This document shows positions 52,901 to 61,534 of a stretch of 64,000 bases of DNA, piece by piece. The stretch covers positions 1-64,000 of the forward strand of contig JANRKD010000007.1 in assembly GCA_033763655.1 (NCBI GenBank). The letters run 5' to 3'. Source of the DNA: QFOX01 sp033763655. Lineage in GTDB: Bacteria; Pseudomonadota; Alphaproteobacteria; Rickettsiales; UBA3002. Position numbers and translations under genes: made by a program. The notes beneath the pieces are model-generated. The model was not told the origin of the DNA and did not search any database. It was given only the letters and a program-made list of their open reading frames with translations. Position 1 is the first letter of the stretch. Every line of letters begins with the position of its first letter.

Positions 52901-54693
52901 GCAATGCGCAAGGTAAAATTGCGCAACAGCACCGGCGCAAGCGGCGCATGCGGCGTAATGACATACGGAGTGGCATCCATCACCGTGCAGCCCATATGTT
53001 CAAGCAGCGGGATAATCGCCGACAATTCCGAATGCAAATCCCGGGTGAAGCATTTCAGGTGCAGGTAATGATCCGGCGCGCATGACAGCGCCAAAGCAAT
53101 CCCGTCGCCGCGCAGGCATTCAAGCACGCGGTCGATGTCGCCGGCGGCGGTCGCCGCGCTGTGGCTGTTGGTATAGGCGGGCGGGAACGCATCGGCGAAA
53201 CTTTGCGCCAGCGCTTCGCCGTCGCCGTTGCGGTAACGGGCAACCATCGCGTCGCGCAGGCTGTCAGCCCAGATATTGGCCCGTTCGGCGATGTGGCGTT
53301 CAAGCGCCGCCTCATCCACTTTCGCCAGGGCGGCGGGCGTCGTTTCGGTGAGGATATGCAGTCGCGCCAGCGGCGAGTCGGTCAGTTGCGTATAGAAACT
53401 GCTGGTGCGCCCGCCGCAGGCCTGCTCGACAATGCGCAGGATTTCCGTGCGCAAATCGGTCGAGAAGCGCTCGCGCGGAACATACACCATCGAGCTGACG
53501 AACCGCGCGAACGGATCGGGGCGCATGAACAGCTTCACCTGCGGTTTGGCATCGAGCGAGACAATCCCCATCGCGGTCTGGAAGAGCCGGTCTTCATCCA
53601 TCTGGAACAGCTCGTCGCGCGGCATGAATTCGAGGATGGTCTTAAGCGTTTTGCCGGAATGCCCCTGCGGGTCGAATCCGGCGCGCGCAATCACCCGTGC
53701 GGCTTTGCGGCGGATAAATGGAATGTTCTGCGTTTCGCGGTAATAGACGGTCGAGGTGAACAGGCCGATCATACGGGTTTCGCCGATACATTTGCCTTTC
53801 GCATCGAAACGTCTGAGGATTACCAGATCCATCGGCGTGTGGCGGTGTACCAGCGACGATTCCGAGGCCTTAAGAACGCTGAGCGCTTCTTGCGTGGTCG
53901 CCGTCGTCGCGCGTTCGATGGCCCGCTCGTCGCGCGCATCGAGGCGGTAAATGCCCAGCGCCGTCGCCGCATCATGGATGAATTTCCCGCCCTTAAGACG
54001 GTAATCCGCAAGGCCAAGGAACACAAAATGGTTGCCCGCAAGCCAGAGCAGCAAATCGCGTATCTCTGCCGATTCCGCCTGACTGAGGCCCGCTTTGCTG
54101 CCGGTGAACTGTTCAGCCAGCACCAGCACGCGGTCGCGCATGCTCGCCCAGTCCGCAACCGCCGCCGCCACATGCCGCAACGCCTGCGCCACCTGCCGAT
54201 TCAGTTCCTGCGTGCTAAACTCCGCCGGCAACGGCGATAATTCGACATAAATCAGCGATTCGCGTTTGGCGTTTTTAGCGCCGGATACAAGGTCGCCTTT
54301 GCGGTCGCGCGCGCTAGTGAAGATCGGGTGCAGCACCCGGTGAACCGACAACCCGAGCGAGGAAAACAGCGCTGAAAGCGAATCCACCAGAAACGGCATG
54401 TCGTCGTTGAGCACAATAATTTGTGTGCGGCCCACGGCGTTCCCCGCCTCCTCGACCTTACAGGCGGCAATCTGGATTTTTGGCCCGGCCTTCGGACGGG
54501 CAGCATAAAATTTTTCACAGACGAGCGCGATGGCGGCAGCGCGTTCGGGGCTGACCTCCTCGAGGTCATGAATGGTCGAGAGCGCGTAAAATTTCTGCAC
54601 AAATTCGCGCGTCTTTTTCGCCGTCGTTTTCGGTAACGCCGCAAGGATTTTTGCCAATAACTGCGCGTGCAGCGAGGAGTAATTCGGTGCCAT
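49951..54693 (-). CDS. gdhB: NAD-specific glutamate dehydrogenase (large, 180-kDa class)
   Basis: This large GDH oxidises glutamate to 2-oxoglutarate, feeding amino acids into the TCA cycle. The 1580-residue length fits the L-GDH180 class. The N-terminal ~700 residues are regulatory ACT-like and helical domains. The catalytic core is recognised by RGGLRWSDRPEDFRTEVLGL (about 790) and KAQMVKNAVIVPQGAKGGF, then GIGDMSGDVFGNG and the NAD domain with VGEGGNLGFTQRGRIEYA. A long helical C-terminal domain follows. AAGGACAG precedes the ATG. It is transcribed alone, 86 bp from gshB. Confidence 0.97.
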   Translation of the reverse strand: MAPNYSSLHAQLLAKILAALPKTTAKKTREFVQKFYALSTIHDLEEVSPERAAAIALVCEKFYAARPKAGPKIQIAACKVEEAGNAVGRTQIIVLNDDMPFLVDSLSALFSSLGLSVHRVLHPIFTSARDRKGDLVSGAKNAKRESLIYVELSPLPAEFSTQELNRQVAQALRHVAAAVADWASMRDRVLVLAEQFTGSKAGLSQAESAEIRDLLLWLAGNHFVFLGLADYRLKGGKFIHDAATALGIYRLDARDERAIERATTATTQEALSVLKASESSLVHRHTPMDLVILRRFDAKGKCIGETRMIGLFTSTVYYRETQNIPFIRRKAARVIARAGFDPQGHSGKTLKTILEFMPRDELFQMDEDRLFQTAMGIVSLDAKPQVKLFMRPDPFARFVSSMVYVPRERFSTDLRTEILRIVEQACGGRTSSFYTQLTDSPLARLHILTETTPAALAKVDEAALERHIAERANIWADSLRDAMVARYRNGDGEALAQSFADAFPPAYTNSHSAATAAGDIDRVLECLRGDGIALALSCAPDHYLHLKCFTRDLHSELSAIIPLLEHMGCTVMDATPYVITPHAPLAPVLLRNFTLRIAGLEQLNLAEHQARIEAAMGDIWRGTVDNDALNALVFSAGLSARDVSILRAYSRYLQQLNFHYSQQLIAAALGTHAGLARTLVAMFHARFDPACKDRAAVFDRLSVELEAALEVVTNLGEDRIIRRIAALIAASLRTNFYQQENGAPKAYLSIKFRSSLIPEMPLPVPYAEIFVTSMRVEGIHLRGGAVARGGLRWSDRPEDFRTEVLGLVKAQMVKNAVIVPQGAKGGFILRKVPAEREALQAEGIACYRIFLHGLLDLTDNIVNGKLVPPTDVVRHDDDDPYLVVAADKGTATFSDIANGISAEYGFWLGDAFASGGSVGYDHKAMAITARGGWVAVERHFREMGKDIGQETFTAIGIGDMSGDVFGNGALLSKNMRLVAAFNHRHIFIDPTPDAATSYVERARLFALPRSGWNDYNATLISKGGGVFERSAKSIALTAEMRAALGVDVKSATPDELIRSILKAPVELLWNGGIGTYVKAATETHEQVGDRGNNNVRIDGHELRCAIVGEGGNLGFTQRGRIEYARKGGRINTDAIDNSGGVDCSDHEVNIKIAFGAAMAAKRITMKARDGVLKKMTEEVAELVLVDNRLQTQAISIAQGQGVSLLEPASQLMMQLESENFLNRAVEYLPDSKQLAELRSTKQGLTRPEIAVLLAYAKMAFYRDLTESPLLDAPYFEADLLRYFPKAMQKDYSVDIKAHRLRRPIVATMITNSIINRTGFAMASSLMRATGLSAADVAQAYIATRDAFGLRDVWRDIEALGGGVPASVQSQLFVLVNQFIEHSCRWFLQHVPQPMVMDEVMARYAPAVAQIVRDAQNMMSESARRAFAQTVERLQALQVPEALAQRMAMLDILTAACDIVDAARESKLPLANVGRVYFELGAVLKLGWLRASAQDLPAENYWQQLAVKSLAVEFYQAQRRLTLVTLAHYGKQADAAAAWLDAHRGALARYDAFIADLRAQATFDYPMLIVALRQVQAITSL

Positions 54694-54779
54694 AACTGTC
54701 CTTGTTTTTGAAGCTGTCTGCTCAATAGCAACTTGACAGCAAAGGGGAAGTAAAAAGCATTGTGCAGCGCGGCAACGGG

Positions 54780-55700
54780 CTAGACGGCATCCCAGAAATG
54801 GGCGGCGAGGTTGATGCCGTAGAGCTTCTGCGCGGCGCGCAGGCCGGTGGGCGAGGTGACGTTGATTTCCGTCAGGTAATCACCGATGAGGTCGATTCCC
54901 GCCAGCATCAGCCCCTGCGTTTTCAGGAACGGGCCGAGCGCATCACAGATGGTCTGTTGCCGCGCCGTCAGTTCGCGGGCCACCGCCTGCCCGCCCACGC
55001 GCATATTGGCGCGGATAGAGCCGCCCTCGGGCGTGCGGCCAAACGCCGCTTTCACCTCTCCGTTGATCAACAGCACGCGCGTATCGGCATCGCGCACTTC
55101 GGGGCGGAATTGCTGCCACATCAGCGGCTCGCGCGAGGATTCGCTCCATTGTTCGAGCAGGGTTTCGAGGTTGCGGTCGCCGCGCGCCAGCTTGAACACG
55201 CTGCGCCCGCCGAAACCGTAAAGCGGCTTGGCGACAATCGCTTCGTGGGCAGCGGCAAACGCCGCGATTTCCGCCGGGTCGCGGCTGATGAGGGTGGGCG
55301 GCATGAACGCCGCAAAACCCAGCACCGAGAGTTTTTCCGGCGCACCACGCACCCCGGCAGGGTCGTTCCACACCCGCACGTCGCCCGCCAGCCGTTCGAG
55401 CAGGTGGGTCGCGGTGATATACGCCATGTCGAACGGCGGGTCCTGCCGCATCAGCACCACGTCCATTCCGTGCAGCGCGGTCGCCTGCGCCGCGCCGAGC
55501 GTCCAGACCGTATCCGCCGCGAAGTCAAGACGGATGGGCGCCAGCGGCGCGCGCAGTTCGCCGTTGACCCAACTGAGCTGCGCCGCTTCGTAGAAAAACA
55601 CGGCGTGGCCGCGCGCCTGCGCCTCTTCGATCAGCATGAAGCTGGTGTCGCTCGCCGGCTTAAGCCGCGACGGGTGATCCATCTGGACGGCGATTTTCAC
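54780..55700 (-). CDS. gshB: Glutathione synthetase
   Basis: GshB ligates glycine to gamma-glutamylcysteine with ATP. The 306-residue ATP-grasp protein has VKIAVQMDHPSRLKPASDTSF, MRQDPPFDMAYI, KPLYGFGGRSVFKL, and the C-terminal AGIDLIGDYLTEINVTSPTG metal-binding segment. The best start is a GTG at 55700, three bases after the upstream stop, with GGGGCAG as ribosome site; upstream ATGs in this frame belong to shadow sequence over the BON gene. Operon order rsmI-yraN-BON-gshB is common in alphaproteobacteria. Confidence 0.95.
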   Translation of the reverse strand: MKIAVQMDHPSRLKPASDTSFMLIEEAQARGHAVFFYEAAQLSWVNGELRAPLAPIRLDFAADTVWTLGAAQATALHGMDVVLMRQDPPFDMAYITATHLLERLAGDVRVWNDPAGVRGAPEKLSVLGFAAFMPPTLISRDPAEIAAFAAAHEAIVAKPLYGFGGRSVFKLARGDRNLETLLEQWSESSREPLMWQQFRPEVRDADTRVLLINGEVKAAFGRTPEGGSIRANMRVGGQAVARELTARQQTICDALGPFLKTQGLMLAGIDLIGDYLTEINVTSPTGLRAAQKLYGINLAAHFWDAV

Positions 55701-55704
55701 GCGG

Positions 55705-56463
55705 TTACTGCCCCGCCGGCGCGGCAATCGGCGCGCTCGAAATCGAACCGCTGCCATAGACCGGCCCGGTATAAACCTCGCCTTGCGGTGGGGTGCGACC
55801 CGCCGCCGCCCCCGGGGCAACTGACGGCGCGGGCGCGGGCGACGCAGCAGCATTCGGCACGGCGGAACTATCCTGCGTCGGGTGTTCGACCTCCGTATTC
55901 ATCTGCAAATGGCTGATGACGCGCTTCACGCCGCGCGTGGTGCGGGCAATGGTGAGCGCGAGGTCAAGCTCGGCTTTGTCTTTCACCCGGCCAATCAGGT
56001 AAGCCGTGCCGTTCTGCACATCCATCGAGTAGTTGATGACCCAGACGCCCTTGGTAATGAACAGGCGGCTTTCGAGGTTGCGCTTGATTAACATGTCGTT
56101 GGCCTTGTCGAAAAAGCCCGCCTCGGGATCAACCACCAGCTCGTTGATAATTTCCTCGACCCCTTTGGCCTTCCACGCCAGCGCCACGGCTTTGTGCGCC
56201 TGTTCTTCGTTTTTCACTGTCCCGGTGAGCATAACCCGCCCGAAACGCACGTTGAACGTCACATGGCCGAGCAGTTCGGTTTCTTCAACCTCGACAAACC
56301 GCGCCGTCAAATCGCCATAAATCACGTTGTCATCAACCGTGCGGCCAATCGAGCGATTCTGTGCCACCGCCACCCCGGTATTGGTTCCAGCCGAAAGCAG
56401 GACGGCGCCGCAGCCGCCAAGCAGCAGCAGGCAGGTCAAGGGAAAAAGCACAGGGTAACGCAT
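55705..56463 (-). CDS. BON-domain lipoprotein
   Basis: A 252-residue lipoprotein with signal MRYPVLFPLTCLLLLGGC (Cys18), followed by two BON domains (about 45-115 and 120-190: VRFGRVMLTGTVKNEEQAHKAV, NGTAYLIGRVKDKAELDLAL), as in OsmY and DolP, and a Pro/Ala/Gly-rich disordered C-terminus. BON domains bind phospholipid or membranes; DolP acts in outer-membrane integrity in E. coli. Location between yraN and gshB is the usual alphaproteobacterial context. The start is set by the lipobox; the frame upstream overlaps yraN. Confidence 0.93.
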   Translation of the reverse strand: MRYPVLFPLTCLLLLGGCGAVLLSAGTNTGVAVAQNRSIGRTVDDNVIYGDLTARFVEVEETELLGHVTFNVRFGRVMLTGTVKNEEQAHKAVALAWKAKGVEEIINELVVDPEAGFFDKANDMLIKRNLESRLFITKGVWVINYSMDVQNGTAYLIGRVKDKAELDLALTIARTTRGVKRVISHLQMNTEVEHPTQDSSAVPNAAASPAPAPSVAPGAAAGRTPPQGEVYTGPVYGSGSISSAPIAAPAGQ

Positions 56464-56476
56464 AGAATCTCCAACA

Positions 56477-56857
56477 TCAGGCAGGTAAGGAAAACGCATG
56501 GGGCACATGCTTCGGCCAGCTATACCATGCGATAAGCACCGCGTCGAACCGAACCTCAAAATCCGCATACCCGGAATGGCTGACAAGGAAATATTGTGCT
56601 GCGCGCACCACACGCGACTGGTTTTCGGCATGGATGGCAGCGGCAGCGGCAGCATGGGTCGGGCGCGCCTTCACCTCGATGATGGCCAGGGTGCGGCCCC
56701 GGCGCATGATGAGATCAATTTCCCCCACCGGGGTTTTGTAGCGCCGGGCAAGCAGGCGGTAGCCCTTCAGTTGTAACCACAGCGCCGCCGCATATTCCGC
56801 GCGCAGGCCCCGGCGGTGGGTGCGCCGTCGCCGTTGTTGCCGCCGGGTGTGATTCAT
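56477..56857 (-). CDS. YraN family protein (UPF0102)
   Basis: A 126-residue predicted nuclease-fold protein. The PD-(D/E)xK-like core is visible: RRGLRAEYAAALWLQLKGYRLL, GEIDLIMRRGRTLAIIEVKAR, with Asp and Glu in the expected places. The biological role of UPF0102 is not settled. It begins inside the rsmI stop (ATGA overlap), so the two are co-translated. The N-terminus is very Arg-rich (NHTRRQQRRRRTHRR). Confidence 0.92.
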   Translation of the reverse strand: MNHTRRQQRRRRTHRRGLRAEYAAALWLQLKGYRLLARRYKTPVGEIDLIMRRGRTLAIIEVKARPTHAAAAAAIHAENQSRVVRAAQYFLVSHSGYADFEVRFDAVLIAWYSWPKHVPHAFSLPA

Positions 56858-57720
56858 GGCGCATCCTTAAGCTGCAACGCCCGCGCATAGACTTCGCGCC
56901 GGGGGCGGCCCGCCTGCCGGCTGACTTCGGCGACCGCCTCTTTCAGACTGCCCTGCGTCATCGCCGCGCGCAACGCGACATCAAGCGCGGCGTCATCGAA
57001 TCCGCAGGCGGGGGCGGCACCGGCCACCACAATCACGCATTCGCCGCGCGGCGGGTGGGCGGCAAAATGGGCGATAATTTCTTCGAGGGAGCCGCGCACG
57101 CATTCTTCGTACAGCTTGGTCAATTCGCGTGCGACCGCCGCCGCGCGGTTGCCCAGTTGCCGGTGCAGGGCCGAAAGCGTGTCGGCGAGGCGGTGCGGCG
57201 CTTCGTAAAACACCAGCGTCGCCGGTAGCGTGGCCAGCGCGTGGATGGCATCGCGCCGCGCCCCGGCTTTGTTCGGCAGGAACCCGGCATAAAAAAACTG
57301 GTCGGCGGGCAGCCCGGCGATGCTGATCGCGCTAAGCAACGCGCTCGCCCCGGGAATCGGCGTCACCCGGATGCCGGCGGCAATCGCGGCGCGCACCAGC
57401 CGCGCACCCGGGTCGGAAAGCAGCGGTGTCCCGGCGTCGCTGATCAGGGCAATGCGCGCGCCTTCCTGCAACTGCGCCAGCAGCGTCGCCGTCGCGGATG
57501 CCTCGTTATGCGCATGGCAGGCCAGAAGCGGCACCTTGATGCCATAATGCGCCAGCAGGCCGCCGCTGACCCGCGTATCCTCGCAGGCGATGCGATCGAC
57601 ACTGCCCAGCACTTCGAGCGCACGCAGGGTAATATCCTTCCGATTGCCAATCGGGGTAGCCACCAGAAATAATTCTCCGCGACGCGGTTGGCTTTGTTCG
57701 TTACTTTTGCTAGAAGACAT
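56854..57720 (-). CDS. rsmI: 16S rRNA (cytidine1402-2'-O)-methyltransferase
   Basis: RsmI 2'-O-methylates C1402 in the decoding centre of 16S rRNA. The 288-residue SAM-dependent tetrapyrrole-methylase-fold protein shows GELFLVATPIGNRKDITLRAL, CEDTRVSGGLLAHYGI, LISDAGTPLLSDPG, TPIPGASALLSAISIAG, FYAGFLPNK and FYEAPHRL. Start: ATG at 57720 with AGGG nine bases upstream; an ATG at 57753 would add 11 residues and lie only 10 bases from the divergent LpoA-like start. Confidence 0.95.
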   Translation of the reverse strand: MSSSKSNEQSQPRRGELFLVATPIGNRKDITLRALEVLGSVDRIACEDTRVSGGLLAHYGIKVPLLACHAHNEASATATLLAQLQEGARIALISDAGTPLLSDPGARLVRAAIAAGIRVTPIPGASALLSAISIAGLPADQFFYAGFLPNKAGARRDAIHALATLPATLVFYEAPHRLADTLSALHRQLGNRAAAVARELTKLYEECVRGSLEEIIAHFAAHPPRGECVIVVAGAAPACGFDDAALDVALRAAMTQGSLKEAVAEVSRQAGRPRREVYARALQLKDAP

Positions 57721-57763
57721 AGATTGCGACCCTGCTGTGGTATCCACCGTCATAGAGGCACCG

Positions 57764-59005
57764 ATGATGAATCGCGAGCGTTTTTGGAAATACGCCCTGC
57801 CCTGCCTGCTGACGGCGGCCCTGCTCGGCGGCTGCATGGCACCACCCGCGCCCGCACCCGGCATCCATCGCGGGCCGGTTCTGTCGCGCCCTGTTGTGAC
57901 CCCGCCACCTTCCAACAGCGCACGCGCCATCGCCACGGCCGACAGCGCCACCGCCACCCCGCAAAAAACCGTGCGCATCGGACTGCTGGTGCCCCTCACC
58001 GGCCGCGAGGCCGAACTGGGCCGCGCCCTGCGCGACGCCGCTGCCGTCTCGTTGTTCGATAAATACACCCGCCTCTCCGCGCGCCAGCAGGGCGTGCGTG
58101 TCGAGCTGTTGCCGCGCGATACGGGCGACACGCCGCAGCAGGCCGCCGAGGCAATGGAGCACGCCCTTGCCGACGGTGCCGCGTTCATCATCGGGCCGTT
58201 ATTTGCTGAAGCGACCAGCGCCGCCGCCCCGCGCGCACGGGCGAAAGACATCAGCGTGCTCAGCCTCTCCAACACCCGCACCCAGGCCAGCCCCGGCACC
58301 TACATGTTCGGATTTTCCCCGGCCGAACAGGCCGAGCGCGTGGTCAGTTATGCCATCGCCGCCGGTAAACCGCGTATTGCGGTACTGGCGCCGGGCGACG
58401 CGTTAGGCAACATCGTGCTCACCGCCGCGCGCAATGCCGCCCGGCATCAGGGGTTCGAACTGGCCGCCGAGGCGACCTACCTGCCTCAGGGTGCCGATAT
58501 TGAAGGTGCGCTCAATCGCCTGATGCCGCCGGGAACTGCCCCTGCTTTCGATGCGCTCCTGATTCCCGAAGGCGGCCCGGCGCTCGACACTCTCCTGCGC
58601 GGGCTGAGTGCGCGCGGCGTCACCCCGGGCAGCATGCAATTTCTCGGGACGGGCCTGTGGGACGATGCCGAGCTGCTGCAACGGGTTGCGCTCGACAAAG
58701 CATGGGTGGCGTCAAGCCCGCCCGAACTCACCGGCGCCTTCGACCGCCGCTTCCGGGAAACCTATGGCTACACGGCACCGCGTATTGCCAGCCTCGCCTA
58801 CGATGCGGTAGCGCTCGCCGTCACCCTCGCCACTTCGGGCCGTCCTTTCGATGCCGCCACCCTGACCCAGAAGGCAGGGTTTTCCGGGCCGACCAACGGC
58901 ATTTTCCGCCTGCGCGCCAACGGGCTGGTACAGCGCGGCCTTGCGGTGATGGAAGTGCATGGCCGCAGCCTGCGGGTCATTTCCCCCGCCCCCGCCGGTT
59001 TTTAG
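57764..59005 (+). CDS. LpoA-like penicillin-binding-protein activator lipoprotein
   Basis: A 413-residue lipoprotein: signal ending in lipobox LLGGC (Cys24 counting from 57764), a Pro/Ala-rich linker, and a type I periplasmic binding domain (VRIGLLVPLTGREAELGRALRDAA, FIIGPLFAEATSAAAP, ISVLSLSN, FGFSPAEQAERVVSYAI, YGYTAPRIASLAYDAVALA). In gammaproteobacteria LpoA with this fold activates PBP1a from the outer membrane; alphaproteobacterial relatives sit, as here, divergent from rsmI and are named penicillin-binding protein activators by similarity. An amino-acid binding role is the alternative. AGAGG lies five bases before the ATG. Confidence 0.9.
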   Translation: MMNRERFWKYALPCLLTAALLGGCMAPPAPAPGIHRGPVLSRPVVTPPPSNSARAIATADSATATPQKTVRIGLLVPLTGREAELGRALRDAAAVSLFDKYTRLSARQQGVRVELLPRDTGDTPQQAAEAMEHALADGAAFIIGPLFAEATSAAAPRARAKDISVLSLSNTRTQASPGTYMFGFSPAEQAERVVSYAIAAGKPRIAVLAPGDALGNIVLTAARNAARHQGFELAAEATYLPQGADIEGALNRLMPPGTAPAFDALLIPEGGPALDTLLRGLSARGVTPGSMQFLGTGLWDDAELLQRVALDKAWVASSPPELTGAFDRRFRETYGYTAPRIASLAYDAVALAVTLATSGRPFDAATLTQKAGFSGPTNGIFRLRANGLVQRGLAVMEVHGRSLRVISPAPAGF

Positions 59006-59036
59006 GAACGGCCATCTTCGCGCATGGCTGTCGCCG

Positions 59037-59981
59037 CTACATTCCACCGCCGAGGCGACGGAGGATTTCATCGAGTTGCGACAGCGAATCGTAGCTGATA
59101 ATCACCTCGCCCGCCTGCGCGCCGCGCGTGTCGATGCTGACGCGCAACCCGAGCGAATCGGCCAGCATATTTTCGAGCTGCTGCACGTCGTCGCTTTTTT
59201 CGCTGCCGCTGCGACGTAGCCCCTGTGGCCGCTGCTTGGGCAGCGAAACCACCGTCGTCACCGTGTCGTTTCTTTCGTCCGGCGTCACACCTTTGGCACG
59301 CTCTTCAGCCTGCCGCACCGAAAGGCCGATTTCGACAATCTGCTGCGCCAGCAATTCAGGGTCAGCCGCCATCAGCAGCGCGCGCGCATGGCCCATGGTC
59401 AGCTCGCCCGAATCAATGCGTTTCTTGATGCCTTCAGGTAATTTCAGCAGGCGCAGCAGATTGGCAATATGGCTGCGGCTCTTACCGACCATCGGCGCCA
59501 GTTTTTCCTGCGTGTAGCCGAATTCATCCATCAACCGCTGGTAGCCCGCCGCTTCTTCGAGCGGGTTTAAGTCGCTGCGCTGGATGTTTTCAATCAGCGC
59601 CAGTTCGAGGGCCTGCGCGTCGTTCGCCTCGCGGAGAATGACCGGCACCATCGCCAGCGCCGCACGCTGGGCCGCCCGCCAGCGCCGCTCGCCGGCGATA
59701 ATTTCATAAAGGCCCACCCCGAGCATCCGCACCACGATCGGCTGCATCAGCCCATGCTTGGTGATGGAAGCCGCCAGCTCCGAAAGCGCCGCGTCATCAA
59801 AATGGCGGCGCGGCTGGTATTTGCCCGGTTGCAGCTGGCCGAGCGGCAGATGCATGACATCGCGCGCGCCGCCCGTGTCGCCATTAAGGCGCACCGGGGT
59901 GATTTCGGCGAGCACCGCCTCCCCCATCAGCGAGGAAAGCCCGCGGCCAAGGCCTTTGGATTTGGTTGCATTGTTTGACAT
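59037..59981 (-). CDS. parB: Chromosome partitioning protein ParB
   Basis: ParB is the CTPase clamp that loads at parS and spreads to organise the origin for segregation. The 314-residue protein has the N-terminal GLGRGLSSLMGE ParA-contact region, the CTP-binding N domain with GERRWRA at 97-103 and ENIQRSDLNP at 131-140, the HTH parS-reading domain (TQEKLAPMVGKSRSHIANLLRL) and a C-terminal dimerisation helix. It follows parA by 39 bp. Five perfect parS sites lie 1.4-3.5 kb upstream in this window. Confidence 0.97.
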   Translation of the reverse strand: MSNNATKSKGLGRGLSSLMGEAVLAEITPVRLNGDTGGARDVMHLPLGQLQPGKYQPRRHFDDAALSELAASITKHGLMQPIVVRMLGVGLYEIIAGERRWRAAQRAALAMVPVILREANDAQALELALIENIQRSDLNPLEEAAGYQRLMDEFGYTQEKLAPMVGKSRSHIANLLRLLKLPEGIKKRIDSGELTMGHARALLMAADPELLAQQIVEIGLSVRQAEERAKGVTPDERNDTVTTVVSLPKQRPQGLRRSGSEKSDDVQQLENMLADSLGLRVSIDTRGAQAGEVIISYDSLSQLDEILRRLGGGM

Positions 59982-60020
59982 GGTTTTTCTCCCGGCGAAT
60001 AAAAATGAATGGATAACTGC

Positions 60021-60809
60021 TTAGGCTGCCGTGCGGGCGGCAAACTGTTTCTCGCGCTGGATCACTTCGCGCGCGAGCTGAAGATAGGCCTGGCTACCCG
60101 GGCATTTCAGATCATAGACCAGCGCCGGTTTGCCGTGACTTGGCGCTTCCGACATCCGCACATTGCGGGGGATGACTGTCTTATACACCTCGGCGCCGAG
60201 GAAGCCGCGCACATCCTCCTCGATCTGTTCGGTGAGTTTGTTGCGGCGGTCATACATGGTCAGCACCACGCCATGGATGGTGAGGGCGGGATTGAGGTTG
60301 CCCTGCACCCGCTTGATGGTTTTCAGCAGATGGGCGAGGCCCTCAAGAGCATAGAACTCGCATTGCAGCGGGATGAGCACCGCATCGCTGGCCGTCAGGG
60401 CGTTGAGCGTCAGCAGCCCGAGCGAAGGCGGGCAGTCGATAATGGCGTAATCCCAGTGGCGCGGCATCGAGGCCAGCGCCTGTTTTAATTGAAATTCCCT
60501 TTTATCCATGGTTACAAGCTCAATCTCGGCCCCGGTGAGGTCGATGGTCGCCGGCGCCACCGAAAGCCGTGGAATGGCCGTTTTAACCGCCGCCTGTTCA
60601 AGCGACGTATTTCCGATGAGCACATCGTAGCTGGTGCGCACCCGTTTGCTCTGGTCGATCCCCAGCCCGGTCGAGGCATTGCCCTGCGGGTCGAGGTCGA
60701 TCACCAGCACCTGTTTGCCAATCGCCGCCAGCGCCGTCGCCATATTGACCGCGGTGGTGGTTTTGCCCACCCCGCCTTTTTGGTTTACCACCGAGATAAT
60801 GCGCGTCAT
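60021..60809 (-). CDS. parA: Chromosome partitioning ATPase ParA (Soj)
   Basis: ParA is the ATPase whose DNA-bound gradient moves ParB-parS complexes. The 262-residue product has the deviant Walker A KGGVGKTT (11-18), the DLDPQGNASTGLG motif, the DCPPSLGLL Walker B region and DRRNKLTEQI. AGGTCC lies near the ATG. It is co-transcribed with rsmG upstream (24 bp) and parB downstream. Confidence 0.97.
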   Translation of the reverse strand: MTRIISVVNQKGGVGKTTTAVNMATALAAIGKQVLVIDLDPQGNASTGLGIDQSKRVRTSYDVLIGNTSLEQAAVKTAIPRLSVAPATIDLTGAEIELVTMDKREFQLKQALASMPRHWDYAIIDCPPSLGLLTLNALTASDAVLIPLQCEFYALEGLAHLLKTIKRVQGNLNPALTIHGVVLTMYDRRNKLTEQIEEDVRGFLGAEVYKTVIPRNVRMSEAPSHGKPALVYDLKCPGSQAYLQLAREVIQREKQFAARTAA

Positions 60810-60833
60810 AAGGACCTGCCTGTTGCTTATTGC

Positions 60834-61454
60834 TTAGTCGTCTTCGCGGATGCGATTTAGTTCCGTTATCGTAATTAACGAGGATTCAGCATTGGTTTTG
60901 CTTGGTTTCAGCCCCTGCGAAAACCGCCAGTGCCGCCGGGCCTCTGCCAGCTCGTCGGCATAATTGGCGCCTTTGGGGAAAATCCCTGTCCCGCCAGGTT
61001 GCAGCAGCCGGTGGGCCATGGGCAGCAACTGCGCCAGCGGTGCCAGCGCCCGCGCCGTCACCACATCGTAACGGCGGGTGAGTTTCGCCAGATCCATCGC
61101 TTCCACCGTTACATTCGAAAGCCCGAGCAGGCGCTTCGCTTCTTTAAGGAAAGCCGCCTTACGTTGATCCTGCTCCACCAGCGTTACTTTCAGATCCGGG
61201 CGGGCAAGGGCGATCACCATCCCCGGCAATCCGGCGCCGCTCCCGAGATCGACCAGCGAAGCCGCCCCGGAAGGAATCAGCTCAACTATCTGGGAACTAT
61301 CATCAATATGGCGCGACCACACTTGCGATTCCGTCGCCGGGCCGATTAAATTAATCGCGCGGTTCCATTTCAGCAACAACGCGACATAATCCGTCAAGGG
61401 CGAAAATGTTTCACGTGAAACATTTTGTAGCGGCGATGTGGTCGATGCGGTCAT
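60834..61454 (-). CDS. rsmG: 16S rRNA (guanine527-N7)-methyltransferase
   Basis: RsmG (GidB) methylates G527 of 16S rRNA with SAM. The 206-residue protein has LLLKWNRAINLIGPAT, the SAM motif VDLGSGAGLPGMVIAL, LVEQDQRKAAFLKE and VTARALAPL. Codons 11-17 (NVSRETF) are written by a perfect parS site (61407-61422), a feature seen in other alphaproteobacteria. The C-terminus is somewhat extended after FPKG. Confidence 0.95.
   Translation of the reverse strand: MTASTTSPLQNVSRETFSPLTDYVALLLKWNRAINLIGPATESQVWSRHIDDSSQIVELIPSGAASLVDLGSGAGLPGMVIALARPDLKVTLVEQDQRKAAFLKEAKRLLGLSNVTVEAMDLAKLTRRYDVVTARALAPLAQLLPMAHRLLQPGGTGIFPKGANYADELAEARRHWRFSQGLKPSKTNAESSLITITELNRIREDD
61407..61422. promoter_or_regulatory. 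parS site 1 (inside rsmG)
   Basis: Perfect TGTTTCACGTGAAACA, extended to a 24-bp palindrome (61403-61426). It encodes part of RsmG NVSRETF. ParB nucleation site. Confidence 0.93.
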
Positions 61455-61507
61455 GCGTCATGGCTTAGAGCAACCAACAAAACCTGTCCAGAGCGAAATA
61501 GAGAAAT

Positions 61508-61523
61508 TGTTTCACGTGAAACA
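61508..61523. promoter_or_regulatory. parS site 2 (rsmG/mnmG gap)
   Basis: Perfect TGTTTCACGTGAAACA within a 26-bp palindrome (61503-61528), between the mnmG stop and the rsmG start. Confidence 0.93.
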
Positions 61524-61534
61524 ATTTCTAATAA